Positions 1-8,598 of a DNA stretch of 37,538 nt are shown piece by piece (position 1 is the stretch's first letter; every line of letters begins with the position of its first letter). The DNA lies in NCBI GenBank assembly GCA_000991245.1, contig LBRD01000007.1:1-37538 (forward strand), in the 5' to 3' direction. The translations under genes and the position numbers were made by a program. Source of the stretch: Parcubacteria group bacterium GW2011_GWC1_36_108 (GTDB lineage Bacteria; Patescibacteriota; Minisyncoccia; Moranbacterales; GWC2-37-73). A model generated the notes under the pieces. That model was given only the letters and a program-made list of their open reading frames with translations. It ran no database searches and was not told the origin of the DNA.

Positions 1-250
1 CCATATCTTAGCAGATTTAGCCCCTTCAAGCTCATCTTGCGTTAGAATGGGTATTCATTTCAAGCTCATGTTGCATTGGAGTAGACTCGGGGTTGACAAG
101 AAAACAATACTTTGTTAAGATTGCTATACGTTTTAGAAAAACTTAATAGCAAACACTGATTAGAGGAACTTACTATTTGAATTTCAAGAATGAGGATAGT
201 GTGTTGGAAGTAAATCCCCTCTATTTTTATGTTGTAATTGAAAGTAAAAT

Positions 251-475
251 ATGGCCCCAAAACAGGAAAAAGAATTGATAAAACTTGAGGGAACCATTAT
301 TGAAACGTTGCCAAGCACGACGTTTCGAGTGCGTTTGGACAATGGCCATGAAGTGCTTGCACATATTTCAGGAAGAATGAGAGTGAACTATATCAGGTTA
401 CTCCCCGGTGATCGTGTACTTATGGAAATGAGTCCATATGATCTAACAAAGGGACGAGTAACTCAAAGAATGTAA
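251..475 (+). CDS. infA: Translation initiation factor IF-1
   Basis: 74-aa ORF with the IF-1 S1/OB-fold pattern ([32 protein letters not shown]...[21 protein letters not shown]). Confidence 0.97.
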   Translation: MAPKQEKELIKLEGTIIETLPSTTFRVRLDNGHEVLAHISGRMRVNYIRLLPGDRVLMEMSPYDLTKGRVTQRM

Positions 476-566
476 TAACTAATAACTAAAGACTCACAAC
501 TAATGACAATTGCCACATTGGTGATTGGAGAAAAAGTTATAAGTAGTTGGGTAGTGGATAAATTTT

Positions 567-680
567 ATGAAAGTACGAGCATCAGTTAAAAAAATGTGTG
601 CTAAATGTAAAATCGTTAGACGTAGAGGGCGAGTCTATGTGGTTTGTTCTACGCCAAAACATAAACAACGACAAGGATAA
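567..680 (+). CDS. rpmJ: 50S ribosomal protein L36 (bL36), zinc-ribbon form
   Basis: Not in the ORF track (too short). Read by eye: [37 protein letters not shown], between infA and rpsM as in the canonical operon. Confidence 0.96.
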   Translation: MKVRASVKKMCAKCKIVRRRGRVYVVCSTPKHKQRQG

Positions 681-684
681 AAAT

Positions 685-784
685 GATACGAATACGCGAA
701 TTAATGCGAATGTTGCAAATATGCAAATGACGCGAATGATTAGCATATTCGTGTATTAGCATAAATTCGCATAATTAGTATTAT
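685..784. repeat. Intergenic 'GCGAAT' palindromic repeat, copy 1 (before rpsM)
   Basis: gatacgaatacgcgaattaatgcgaat...attcgtgtattagcataaattcgcataattagtattat. Confidence 0.85.
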
Positions 785-790
785 AAAAAT

Positions 791-1177
791 ATGATAAGAA
801 TTGCCGGAATAAATCTTCCTGATGAAAAAAGAATAGAAATTGCTTTGACATATGTCTTTGGAATTGGACCTTCAACTAGCCGTAAGCTTTTGAAGCTTCT
901 TGAAATTGATATGACCACTCGCACGAAAGATCTTTCAGCTGAAGATGCGAACAGACTTCGCGACGAAATTGAAAAAAAATATAAAGTTGAAGGAGAATTG
1001 AAGCACGAAGTGAAAATGAATATTAAGCGACTTAAAGAAATCGGAAGTTATCGCGGAAGTCGACATCAAAAAGGACTTCCAGTGAACGGTCAGCGAACAA
1101 AGACCAATAGTAGAACAGTTCGAGGAAATGTTCGAAGAACTATGGGAAGTGGACGAAGATCAGAATCAAAGACATAG
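791..1177 (+). CDS. rpsM: 30S ribosomal protein S13
   Basis: RIAGINLPDEKRIEIALTYVFGIG... with C-terminal RTKTNSRTVRG; operon context. Confidence 0.97.
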   Translation: MIRIAGINLPDEKRIEIALTYVFGIGPSTSRKLLKLLEIDMTTRTKDLSAEDANRLRDEIEKKYKVEGELKHEVKMNIKRLKEIGSYRGSRHQKGLPVNGQRTKTNSRTVRGNVRRTMGSGRRSESKT

Positions 1178-1181
1178 TAAA

Positions 1182-1290
1182 TAGCTTTTTAGGCATTAGC
1201 TTGTTAGCTTCTTAGCCTGAAGAGGAAATAAATTATAAACATTTTATAAAAAGCTTAAAAGCTGAGAAGCTAAGAAGCTAAAACCTGATT
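1182..1290. repeat. Intergenic 'AAGCTAA' palindromic repeat, copy 1 (rpsM-rpsK gap)
   Basis: agctttttaggcattagcttgttagcttcttagcctg...gctgagaagctaagaagctaaaacctgatt. Confidence 0.75.
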
Positions 1291-1293
1291 AAT

Positions 1294-1773
1294 ATGGCAG
1301 ATGAAATTAAAACAACTGAAGAAGTGATGGCTGAAGTTTCTTTGGAAACTGAGGTTGTTGGTGCTGCTGAGGCTGAGCAAGCTACAGAAGCTGAAACAAA
1401 GAAGAAGAAAAAGAAACTAAAAAGACAAATCTTAAAAGGTCAAGCTCATATTAAATGTACCTATAACAACACAATGGTGATGATTTCTGACGCCAATGGC
1501 GCAATGCTTGGATGGTCAAGTTCTGGATTATTGGGATTTAAGGGCGCAAAAAAAGCAACTCCATATGCAGCAACGCAAGTTGTGCATGATGTTTCAGAAA
1601 AAGTTAAGAAATATGGTATGCATGAATTGGATGTTTTCGTTAGAGGTGTTGGTAGCGGTCGTGAATCATCAATTCGATCATTAGCAAATAAAGGTTTTGA
1701 ACTTACTGCAATTAAAGATGTGACCCCAATTCCTCATAATGGATGCAGAGCGAAAAAACCAAGACGAGTATAA
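1294..1773 (+). CDS. rpsK: 30S ribosomal protein S11 with an N-terminal acidic/Lys-rich extension
   Basis: AHIKCTYNNTMVMISDANG...GVGSGRESSIRSLANKGFELTAIKDVTPIPHNGCRAKKPRRV; about 45 extra N-terminal residues. Confidence 0.96.
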   Translation: MADEIKTTEEVMAEVSLETEVVGAAEAEQATEAETKKKKKKLKRQILKGQAHIKCTYNNTMVMISDANGAMLGWSSSGLLGFKGAKKATPYAATQVVHDVSEKVKKYGMHELDVFVRGVGSGRESSIRSLANKGFELTAIKDVTPIPHNGCRAKKPRRV

Positions 1774-1780
1774 TTTTAAC

Positions 1781-1863
1781 AGCTTATTAGGCATTAGCTT
1801 CTCAGCTTCTCAGGAAATTATTTTTTCCTAAAAAGCTAAAAAGCTAAAAAGCTAAAACCTGAT
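1781..1863. repeat. Intergenic 'AAGCTAA' palindromic repeat, copy 2 (rpsK-rpsD gap)
   Basis: agcttattaggcattagcttctcagcttctcagg...cctaaaaagctaaaaagctaaaaagctaaaacctgatt. Confidence 0.75.
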
Positions 1864-1866
1864 TTT

Positions 1867-2502
1867 ATGGCACGAGATTTATTAGGATCAAAATGTAAGA
1901 GATGTCGCAGAGCTCAAGAAAAGCTTTTCTTGAAAGGTGACCGATGTAATAGTGCAAAATGCGCTATTTCGCGTCGTCCATATGCACCGGGTGTTCATGG
2001 TAAAAACATTTCTCGAGGATTGAGCGAATTTGGAAAGCAACTCGCGATGAAACAACGTATTAAGAGAATGTATGGAGTCTTGGAAAGACAGTTTCGTAAG
2101 CACTATGATGAAATTAGCAATAAGCCAGGTGTTACTGGAGACTTGCTGATGACACGACTTGAAATGCGATTGGATAATGTTGTTCGCAAAATGGGACTAG
2201 CATCTTCTCCAATTCAAGCCAGACAACTGGTAACTCACGGAGCATTTCTGGTTAACGGCAAAAAACTTACAATTCCTTCTTGTTGGGTTAAGGTTGGCGA
2301 CGTTATTTCAGTTAAAGAATCAAAGAAAGGAAACGCATATTTTGTAAATCAGATTCAGACTCTCGCTAATAAGAAAGATTTTCCGCGCTGGATTCAGTTT
2401 AATCAATCAAAGTTGGAAGGCACAGTTATTTCATTGCCAACCCGCGAAGATGTGGGAGTGCATGTTGATCCGCAAATGGTTGTTGAATCATATTCACGTT
2501 AA
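1867..2502 (+). CDS. rpsD: 30S ribosomal protein S4
   Basis: S4 pattern with C-x2-C region and S4 RNA-binding domain (RLDNVVRKMGLASSPIQARQLVTHGAFLVNGKKLTIPS). Confidence 0.97.
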   Translation: MARDLLGSKCKRCRRAQEKLFLKGDRCNSAKCAISRRPYAPGVHGKNISRGLSEFGKQLAMKQRIKRMYGVLERQFRKHYDEISNKPGVTGDLLMTRLEMRLDNVVRKMGLASSPIQARQLVTHGAFLVNGKKLTIPSCWVKVGDVISVKESKKGNAYFVNQIQTLANKKDFPRWIQFNQSKLEGTVISLPTREDVGVHVDPQMVVESYSR

Positions 2503-2597
2503 TATTGTTTTTGTTTAGAGCTTTATTTAACTTTTTTAATTGAAAAACGCTTTTCTTGTTCCGCCCAGCGGGATGATTAATGTGTTAGAAAGAGGAT

Positions 2598-3563
2598 ATG
2601 CAAATAGTGTCGCTTCCTCAAAAGCCAAAATACACCCCAATTGATCAGAATAGTGGGAAATTCGAAATTATGGGATGTTATCCGGGTTATGGTATGACCC
2701 TTGGTAATGCGCTTAGGCGTGTTCTTTTAGCATCTCTAGAAGGTGCAGCAGTTACATCAGTAAAAATCAAAGGTGTTTCTCATGAATTTTCAACTCTCGA
2801 TGGAGTTATGGAAGATGCAGTGCAGATCATTTTGAATCTTAAGAAGATTCGTTTTAAAATGCACAGCGAAGAACCTGTAAAAGTTAGTCTTAAATTCAAA
2901 GGAGAAGGAAAGGTTACTGCAAAAGAAATTAAATGTCCTTCAAGTGTGGAAGTTGTTAATACTGATCAGATCATTGCTACTGTTACTGATAAGAAAGTTG
3001 AATTTGAGATGGAATTGGAAATTTCCCGTGGTTTGGGATATGTGCCGATTGATCAACAAAATAGACCAGAAAAGGAAATTGGTGTTATTGCGATTGACGC
3101 AGTTTACACACCGATTCGTCGAGTGAATTATGAAGTTGAAAATATGCGCGTTGGAAAAAGAACTGATTATAACAAAATTACGCTCGAAGTTGTTACTGAT
3201 GGAAGCATTACTCCTGAAGAAGCATTCAAAAAAGCTGTTGTTATCTTGGTAGAACAATTTTCAGTGCTTGGTGGTATTGAAGTGATTGAAGAAGCTAAGG
3301 AAGTTGAAGTAAAAGAGGCTGTGATTGTTGAAGAAAAAGCTGCTGTAGAAGAAGCTGTTGATCCTTTGAAGATCAAAGTCACTGAATTGAAAAATCTTTC
3401 AACAAGAACGCTTAATGTGCTTGAAGCAAGTAAAATTGCTAAAATCAAGGATATTGCAAAATTAAACGAAGAAGGATTGCTCGCATTGGAAGGTATGGGC
3501 GACAAGGGAGTAAAGGAAATTAAAAAAGCTATAGGAGAATTTGGAATAACATTAAAACAGTAA
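2598..3563 (+). CDS. rpoA: DNA-directed RNA polymerase subunit alpha
   Basis: GYGMTLGNALRRVLLASLEGAAVTSVKIKGVSHEFSTLDGVMED; C-terminal HhH alpha-CTD after a Glu/Ala/Val-rich linker. Confidence 0.97.
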   Translation: MQIVSLPQKPKYTPIDQNSGKFEIMGCYPGYGMTLGNALRRVLLASLEGAAVTSVKIKGVSHEFSTLDGVMEDAVQIILNLKKIRFKMHSEEPVKVSLKFKGEGKVTAKEIKCPSSVEVVNTDQIIATVTDKKVEFEMELEISRGLGYVPIDQQNRPEKEIGVIAIDAVYTPIRRVNYEVENMRVGKRTDYNKITLEVVTDGSITPEEAFKKAVVILVEQFSVLGGIEVIEEAKEVEVKEAVIVEEKAAVEEAVDPLKIKVTELKNLSTRTLNVLEASKIAKIKDIAKLNEEGLLALEGMGDKGVKEIKKAIGEFGITLKQ

Positions 3564-3570
3564 AGTGTAA

Positions 3571-3664
3571 GGTTATAAAGTCGAAAGTTATAAAGTCAAA
3601 TAGAGTCGCTTTAGCGACATGCAAAGCAACTTTATGAACCTTAAAACTTTATGAACTTTTAACT
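3571..3664. repeat. Intergenic 'TTATAAAG' palindrome with inner GTCGCTTTAGCGAC hairpin (rpoA-rplQ gap)
   Basis: ggttataaagtcgaaagttataaagtc...gtcgctttagcgac...actttatgaaccttaaaactttatgaac. Confidence 0.7.
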
Positions 3665-3671
3665 AATAGAT

Positions 3672-4037
3672 ATGAATCATCTCGGAAGAACTAGAAAATT
3701 TAGTAGAGTGAAAAAACAACGAGTAGCGCTTCTTAAAACGCTCTTGGGTAGTTTTATTATGAAAGAAAAGATAACAACCACAGAAGCAAAAGCAAAAGAA
3801 ATCAAGCCAATGATGGATAAACTTATCACAAAAGTGAAAAAGATTTCCAATGATGAGACGAAAAAGGTTGCTGTGCTTAGAGATTTGAGAAAAAACCTTC
3901 CTTTGGTTGCTGTTAAAAAACTTTCTGGTGAGTTTGCCCAGAAGTTTTCTCAGCGTCAAAGCGGTTATACTCGAATTTTGAAAATCGCACAACGAAAAAG
4001 CGATGGAGCACAAATGGCAGTAATAGAATTCGTTTAA
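3672..4037 (+). CDS. rplQ: 50S ribosomal protein L17
   Basis: MNHLGRTRKFSRVKKQRVALLKTLLGSFIMKEKITTTEAKAKE. Confidence 0.96.
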   Translation: MNHLGRTRKFSRVKKQRVALLKTLLGSFIMKEKITTTEAKAKEIKPMMDKLITKVKKISNDETKKVAVLRDLRKNLPLVAVKKLSGEFAQKFSQRQSGYTRILKIAQRKSDGAQMAVIEFV

Positions 4038-4040
4038 AAC

Positions 4041-4140
4041 GATACGAATACGCGAATCAATGCGAATGATGCAAATATGCAAATGGAATTCGTATTCGCA
4101 TATTCGTGTATTAGCATAAAATTCGCATTATTAGTATTAT
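4041..4140. repeat. Intergenic 'GCGAAT' palindromic repeat, copy 2 (before rplM)
   Basis: gatacgaatacgcgaatcaatgcgaatgatgcaaatatgcaaatgg...catattcgtgtattagcataaaattcgcattattagtattat. Confidence 0.85.
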
Positions 4141-4146
4141 AAATTT

Positions 4147-4539
4147 ATGAACAGACAATATCACCTCTTTGATGCTCAGGGAAAAGTGCTAGGTAGACTG
4201 GCAACTGAAATTGCAAAGATATTAAGTGGCCGAAATAAAGTTGACTACGTTCCTCATATTGATGGAGGGGATTTCGTTATCGTCATCAATGCGGACAAGA
4301 TTCGTGTTACTGGTAACAAAATGGAAGGAAAGATATATCACAAATACAGCGGATATCCTGGTGGAATTTCATCAATTGCGCTCAAAGACTTGTTGGTTAA
4401 GGATGCTGGTAAGGTTATCCAAAACGCTGTATATGGAATGCTTCCAAAAAACAAGCTTAGAGACAAAATGATGCTTCGATTGACTGCTGTTGCTGGAGAA
4501 GATCATGGATGTAAAACGACTATTAATATAACGCACTAA
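4147..4539 (+). CDS. rplM: 50S ribosomal protein L13
   Basis: DAQGKVLGRLATEIAKILSGRNKVDYVPHIDGGDFVIVINADKIRVTGNK. Confidence 0.96.
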   Translation: MNRQYHLFDAQGKVLGRLATEIAKILSGRNKVDYVPHIDGGDFVIVINADKIRVTGNKMEGKIYHKYSGYPGGISSIALKDLLVKDAGKVIQNAVYGMLPKNKLRDKMMLRLTAVAGEDHGCKTTINITH

Positions 4540-4548
4540 TTTAAAAAT

Positions 4549-4664
4549 AATACGAATACGCGAATTTATGCGTATGATGCAAATATGCCAATGACGCGAA
4601 TGCATGACTCAAAATGATTCGCATATTCGCGTATTAGCATAGGGATTCGCATCATTAGTATCAT
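4549..4664. repeat. Intergenic 'GCGAAT' palindromic repeat, copy 3 (before rpsI)
   Basis: aatacgaatacgcgaatttatgcgtatgatgcaaatatgcc...gcatattcgcgtattagcatagggattcgcatcattagtatcat. Confidence 0.85.
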
Positions 4665-4669
4665 AATAT

Positions 4670-5260
4670 ATGGCAGTAAAAAAAGTAGAGAAAACTGAAA
4701 AAGTTGTAAAACCTAAGGCAGTCAAGGTTGTAAAACCAAAAGCTGAAAAGGTTGTTAAGGTTGCAAAAAAAGTTGTTAAAAAAGAAATAGCTCCAAAGAT
4801 TGAAAAGGAAAAGGTTGCTGCTGAACCAGTTGTTAAGGAAAAGGTTGCAAAAAAGATTGCCGGTGTTTATTTTTATGCTGTTGGACGAAGAAAAACTTCT
4901 GTTGCTCAGGTACGATTATATGAAAATGACAAGGCTACTGAAAATGACATCATTATCAATGACAAAAAATTGAAAGATTATTTTCCAACAATTTCACTTC
5001 AAAACAATTTGCTTTCACCACTTAAGGCTGTTGGAATGCATAACAAATTTTCAATGACAGTATTGGTGCGAGGCGGTGGTGTGACTGGTCAAGTCGAAGC
5101 AGTTCGCTTGGGAATCGCTCGCGCATTGGTTGTTTTTAATGCTGAACTTAAAAAGACCTTGAAAGATTTGGGACTTATGACTCGCGATGCTCGTGAAGTT
5201 GAACGAAAGAAAGCCGGACTCAAGAAAGCCCGAAAAGCTCCACAGTGGGCAAAACGATAA
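4670..5260 (+). CDS. rpsI: 30S ribosomal protein S9 with a long Lys/Ala/Val/Pro-rich N-terminal extension
   Basis: YAVGRRKTSVAQVRLYEN...GLGIARALV...LTRDAREVERKKAGLKKARKAPQWAKR core; about 60-aa low-complexity extension. Confidence 0.96.
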   Translation: MAVKKVEKTEKVVKPKAVKVVKPKAEKVVKVAKKVVKKEIAPKIEKEKVAAEPVVKEKVAKKIAGVYFYAVGRRKTSVAQVRLYENDKATENDIIINDKKLKDYFPTISLQNNLLSPLKAVGMHNKFSMTVLVRGGGVTGQVEAVRLGIARALVVFNAELKKTLKDLGLMTRDAREVERKKAGLKKARKAPQWAKR

Positions 5261-5275
5261 CAAAAATATTTACGA

Positions 5276-5303
5276 AACACCTCCTTTGCTGGGGGTGTTT
5301 TTT
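5276..5303 (+). terminator. Rho-independent terminator after rpsI
   Basis: aacacctcctttgctgggggtgtttttt hairpin plus T tract. Confidence 0.8.
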
Positions 5304-5377
5304 GTTGCTCTATTGACTTTTTTTATTGTTGCTATACCATTAACTCAAGTTCATATTATCTAAAGGAGGGATGGCTA

Positions 5378-5641
5378 ATGTTAAAAGAATTTCGAGTTAC
5401 ATTTAGGATCCATCAATTTGGACGCGAGAAAATACAGGTTCCAGAGGGTGCTTTGTTTATTCGCCTTTATTATGATCCTGAAAGCTGGAATTTAACCCTT
5501 TATTTCATGTATCAGGATCCACAAGAAGTATTGGAAGAGCGTACTATTATTTTCAATAATAAGACCCCTTATCGCAATGTTGATTACTATTTGGGTAAAT
5601 TCATGGCGAAAACAACTTCGTGGTATGTTTATTATGAGTAA
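5378..5641 (+). CDS. Hypothetical small protein (87 aa)
   Basis: ORF with strong SD (aaaggagggatggctaATG) followed by a double terminator; no recognised family. Confidence 0.7.
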   Translation: MLKEFRVTFRIHQFGREKIQVPEGALFIRLYYDPESWNLTLYFMYQDPQEVLEERTIIFNNKTPYRNVDYYLGKFMAKTTSWYVYYE

Positions 5642-5650
5642 TACGCCATC

Positions 5651-5730
5651 GGCTTGTGAATTGTCTAGAAACCTAGACTTTTCGCAAGCCTTTTTTAATA
5701 CCAAAAAACGCATTTCACAATGCGTTTTTT
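5651..5730 (+). terminator. Tandem double terminator (two consecutive hairpins with T tracts)
   Basis: ggcttgtgaattgtctagaaacctagacttttcgcaagccttttttaataccaaaaaacgcatttcacaatgcgtttttt. Confidence 0.75.
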
Positions 5731-5977
5731 GTCATTCCGGACTTGATTAGGAATCCAGGATTTCACACAAGACCAATTTCCACATTTCTTTTTCCCGCAA
5801 AAAGAAACCTGGAGGAAAGAAAAGCTCGCACCGGATGAAGATACTGTGGCAAAAACTTCTTGTCATTCCTGCGTAGGCAGGAATCCAGGATATTACCTGA
5901 AATAAAAAAAGAAACAGGAAACCTTTTGCTGGTAGAGATAAATCCTGGATCCCGGGTCAAGCCCGGGACGACATTGA
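5731..5977. repeat. Cluster of three dRS3-like 'GTCATTCC...GGAATCCAGGA' palindromic repeats in mixed orientations
   Basis: gtcattccggacttgattaggaatccagga (5731), tgtcattcctgcgtaggcaggaatccagga (5861), inverted aatcctggatcccgggtcaagcccgggacgacattg (5941). Confidence 0.75.
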
Positions 5978-5998
5978 TATGTCGATTTCTTAACGCTC

Positions 5999-6014
5999 TC
6001 CGCCAGCTGGCGGA
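5999..6014. repeat. Perfect 16-bp GC-rich palindrome TCCGCCAGCTGGCGGA
   Basis: Read directly; a near-identical copy lies at 6861-6876 (TCCGCCGGCTGGCGGA). Confidence 0.8.
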
Positions 6015-6131
6015 ACTTGTTTTTGCCTACGTACTTCATATGCCAAAAAAATACAGATACAAAATTCATAAGATTTTGATGTGCAAATAATGCCTAAAGC
6101 AAGGCGTTTTTTGTATGTGGAAAATTTACTA

Positions 6132-6160
6132 TTGACTTTTTGCTGGAAAAGGAGTATAAT
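6132..6160 (+). promoter_or_regulatory. Sigma70-type promoter upstream of the 6233 ORF
   Basis: TTGACT, 17-nt spacer, TATAAT. Confidence 0.8.
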
Positions 6161-6232
6161 TTAATATCTGGCTGAAATAGTGCCAGAATATTAAAACAAG
6201 GGTCGTAATGAACCCTCTCAAAGGAGAAAATC

Positions 6233-6571
6233 ATGAATTTAAAAAGAGTTAGTATTGTTCACGGAAACAAGTTGCGCGAGTTCATTGATAAAAATTCTGA
6301 AATAAGAACATCTAAAGGAATGATTGCTGCTACTGAGCGCGCGTGGGAACTTCAATGGGATGCTGTATCAGGAGGTGATCAACTCTTGTTTGATCACAAG
6401 ATTGTTAAACTTTTGCATGATGCCGCAAGGATAAGTTTTTATTTTTCAATGCAGGGTGGAGACGCGATAACATTGTCAATGTGCACATTTAATAGTAGAG
6501 AGCGTGAAGCTTCCTGCATCTATCATTGTGCATTTGGAATCATGAGTGGCAAGGAAGTATCTTATATTTGA
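6233..6571 (+). CDS. Hypothetical small protein (112 aa)
   Basis: ORF with SD (aaaggagaaaatcATG), own promoter and a double terminator; no recognised family. Confidence 0.7.
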   Translation: MNLKRVSIVHGNKLREFIDKNSEIRTSKGMIAATERAWELQWDAVSGGDQLLFDHKIVKLLHDAARISFYFSMQGGDAITLSMCTFNSREREASCIYHCAFGIMSGKEVSYI

Positions 6572-6603
6572 GAATATAAAGTTGACGAACTTATACGCAG
6601 ATT

Positions 6604-6684
6604 TGGCTTGTGAATGTCTGGAAACTCAGACTTCATAAGCCTTTTTTTATACCAAAAAACGCATCTCATAATGCGTTTTTCTTT
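6604..6684 (+). terminator. Tandem double terminator, homologous to the one at 5651-5730
   Basis: ggcttgtgaatgtctggaaactcagacttcataagcctttttttataccaaaaaacgcatctcataatgcgttttt. Confidence 0.75.
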
Positions 6685-6686
6685 TG

Positions 6687-6806
6687 TGCCATTCTCAGCT
6701 TGCTGTGCCCGCCTTTGGAGGGACTGGGAATCCAGCCGTACTAAGTATCATAATTCTAGCAATAAACACGTAACCTGGATTCCCGTTTTCACGGGAATGA
6801 CAATGT
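6687..6806. repeat. Pair of inverted dRS3-like repeats
   Basis: gccattctcagcttgctgtgcccgcc...gggaatccag and inverted cctggattcccgttttcacgggaatgacaatg. Confidence 0.6.
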
Positions 6807-6883
6807 GGATGCGTTTTTCTTTTTGTGTATTTTCCTAAGAAGCTATAACCTACAACCTAATCCGCCGGCTGGCGGACTAGCAC

Positions 6884-8386
6884 CTAATTTTGCGCTGTTG
6901 TTGTTTCGGTTGTTGGGAAGAAGTTTTGCAGAAAAGTTGTGCGTTCGGGGAAGTAGATGGCGTGAAGGGAATTTTGTCCAAGGTCATTTTTTTCGGTGTA
7001 ATATAGTTTGCCGTCTGTGAAATTGTTAACCAAAAGGGAAGTGTTGTCATTGAGTGAAAGCACGTCCATCATATTGCGATGATCGCGGTTGTCAATTTCG
7101 ATTAATTTGATTTTGTTGTTGTTTGTGAAGAGTATATGTTCATAATCTCTGGTCCATTGAACATTTCCAATTGTGTCTGAAAACTTGGTAATGGACATTG
7201 TTTCATCTTCATTTCGAATCGGTTGCACTTCCCATTTTCTGACAAAGTAGGCAGAAATTTCATTGTTGTTCCAAAAGAGTAATTTTTTTCCATCGTCGGA
7301 AAATTGGCTGCCCGTGGCATTATCGGAGAGTTGTTTGAAATAAACATCGCCTTCTTCGCCTTTGTTGTATATGTATAAATCGTTACTTTGGTTGAGCAGC
7401 ACAATGCGGTCTTCGTCGTATATGATGATTTGATATGATGAATCGCTCATATTTGCAGGACCAGAAGTGGTAATTTGAGTTGGAATGTCGCTGGCATCAA
7501 AACTTGTTTCATATATGATTCCTTCAGGCAATTGGAAATAGAAAAGATTTTTTGGTGTCAGGTCATAGCTGGCAATATTTTGAGCTACAAGTTTTTTGCT
7601 GGGCAAATCATTAAGATCCAGCCGATACAGATTGTTTTCTGACATATAGAAAAGCACATCTTTGTTTTTTGGATCCCAACGCGAATGAGAAAGATTGTTG
7701 TCTCCGGTCAAATCTCTGAGATTGACAGTATCTTGCGAATTATCGACTGAGGCGATGAAATAATTTTTTTCATTTTCTTTATTGATAGCGGGAATGATAA
7801 GTCTGTGTGCTTCAGGAGACCATTCAATGTTTTCTTTTTCATTGGTTGTAAAAATGTAATCATCTGCGGCAAAAACCTGAGTCATTGCAAGTGTTTCAGG
7901 GTCAAAAATTTTAACAAAAAAGATGTTTTCAACTTGTTGGGAAAATGCTGCCAAGTTTTTGCGAGGGGAGATGAAAAATTTTTGAATACCAGCGGATTCA
8001 TAGTCTTCACGAGCATAAGAATCTTGAGCAAGAACAATGTTCCAAAATTCCGTGGAAATTCCACTGTGCACTGATACTTTTTTTGACCAACTTTTATAAC
8101 CAGGAGATTTTATTTCAAGCAGGTAATTTCCGGGGTTCACGCCTCCTATGTGATAAGAATTGTTGATGCGATTGAATGATTTTGAAGGCATTAATATTCC
8201 ATCTACATATACATCGACTTGTTGAGGGGTTGTTTTCATTGTAATAGAGCCGGCATACACAAAAATTCCACTATCAAAATTGAAGCGGTAGCCAAAGGCA
8301 TAACCTATAATAGAGGCTGCAGTAAGCCAAAAAAGGACCACAAGTGTCCAGAAAAAGATTGTTTTAGGCATTTCTGATTTGTCCAT
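6884..8386 (-). CDS. PEGA-domain, WD40/TolB-like beta-propeller protein, membrane anchored
   Basis: N-terminal TM segment, PEGA-like YVDGILMPSKSFNRINNSYHIGGVNPGNYLLEIKSPGYKSWSKKVSV, then repeated propeller-like blades. Confidence 0.75.
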   Translation of the reverse strand: MDKSEMPKTIFFWTLVVLFWLTAASIIGYAFGYRFNFDSGIFVYAGSITMKTTPQQVDVYVDGILMPSKSFNRINNSYHIGGVNPGNYLLEIKSPGYKSWSKKVSVHSGISTEFWNIVLAQDSYAREDYESAGIQKFFISPRKNLAAFSQQVENIFFVKIFDPETLAMTQVFAADDYIFTTNEKENIEWSPEAHRLIIPAINKENEKNYFIASVDNSQDTVNLRDLTGDNNLSHSRWDPKNKDVLFYMSENNLYRLDLNDLPSKKLVAQNIASYDLTPKNLFYFQLPEGIIYETSFDASDIPTQITTSGPANMSDSSYQIIIYDEDRIVLLNQSNDLYIYNKGEEGDVYFKQLSDNATGSQFSDDGKKLLFWNNNEISAYFVRKWEVQPIRNEDETMSITKFSDTIGNVQWTRDYEHILFTNNNKIKLIEIDNRDHRNMMDVLSLNDNTSLLVNNFTDGKLYYTEKNDLGQNSLHAIYFPERTTFLQNFFPTTETTTAQN

Positions 8387-8598
8387 ACTGGTAAGTATTA
8401 TATCTTTTATTTATAATTTTGTCCACCTTGGTGAATTGCTAAATTGTTACATTGTTGAATTGTTAACAAGCGCAAAGATGTGGCTATTGAAAGCCATTTA
8501 GCAATAAAGTCATTTAGCATTTGCCCATACTTGCTCGGACTCTGAAATAAGGATAAACTAAACCTATGGAAAACAATTTAAATTAAAGACATAATCTT

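Noticed and set aside
5860-6090. ORFs 5860-6090 (+) and 5763-5960 (-)
   Set aside because: They are translations of dRS3-like repeats (e.g. 'SFLRRQESRIL', 'CLRRNDK') and not genes.
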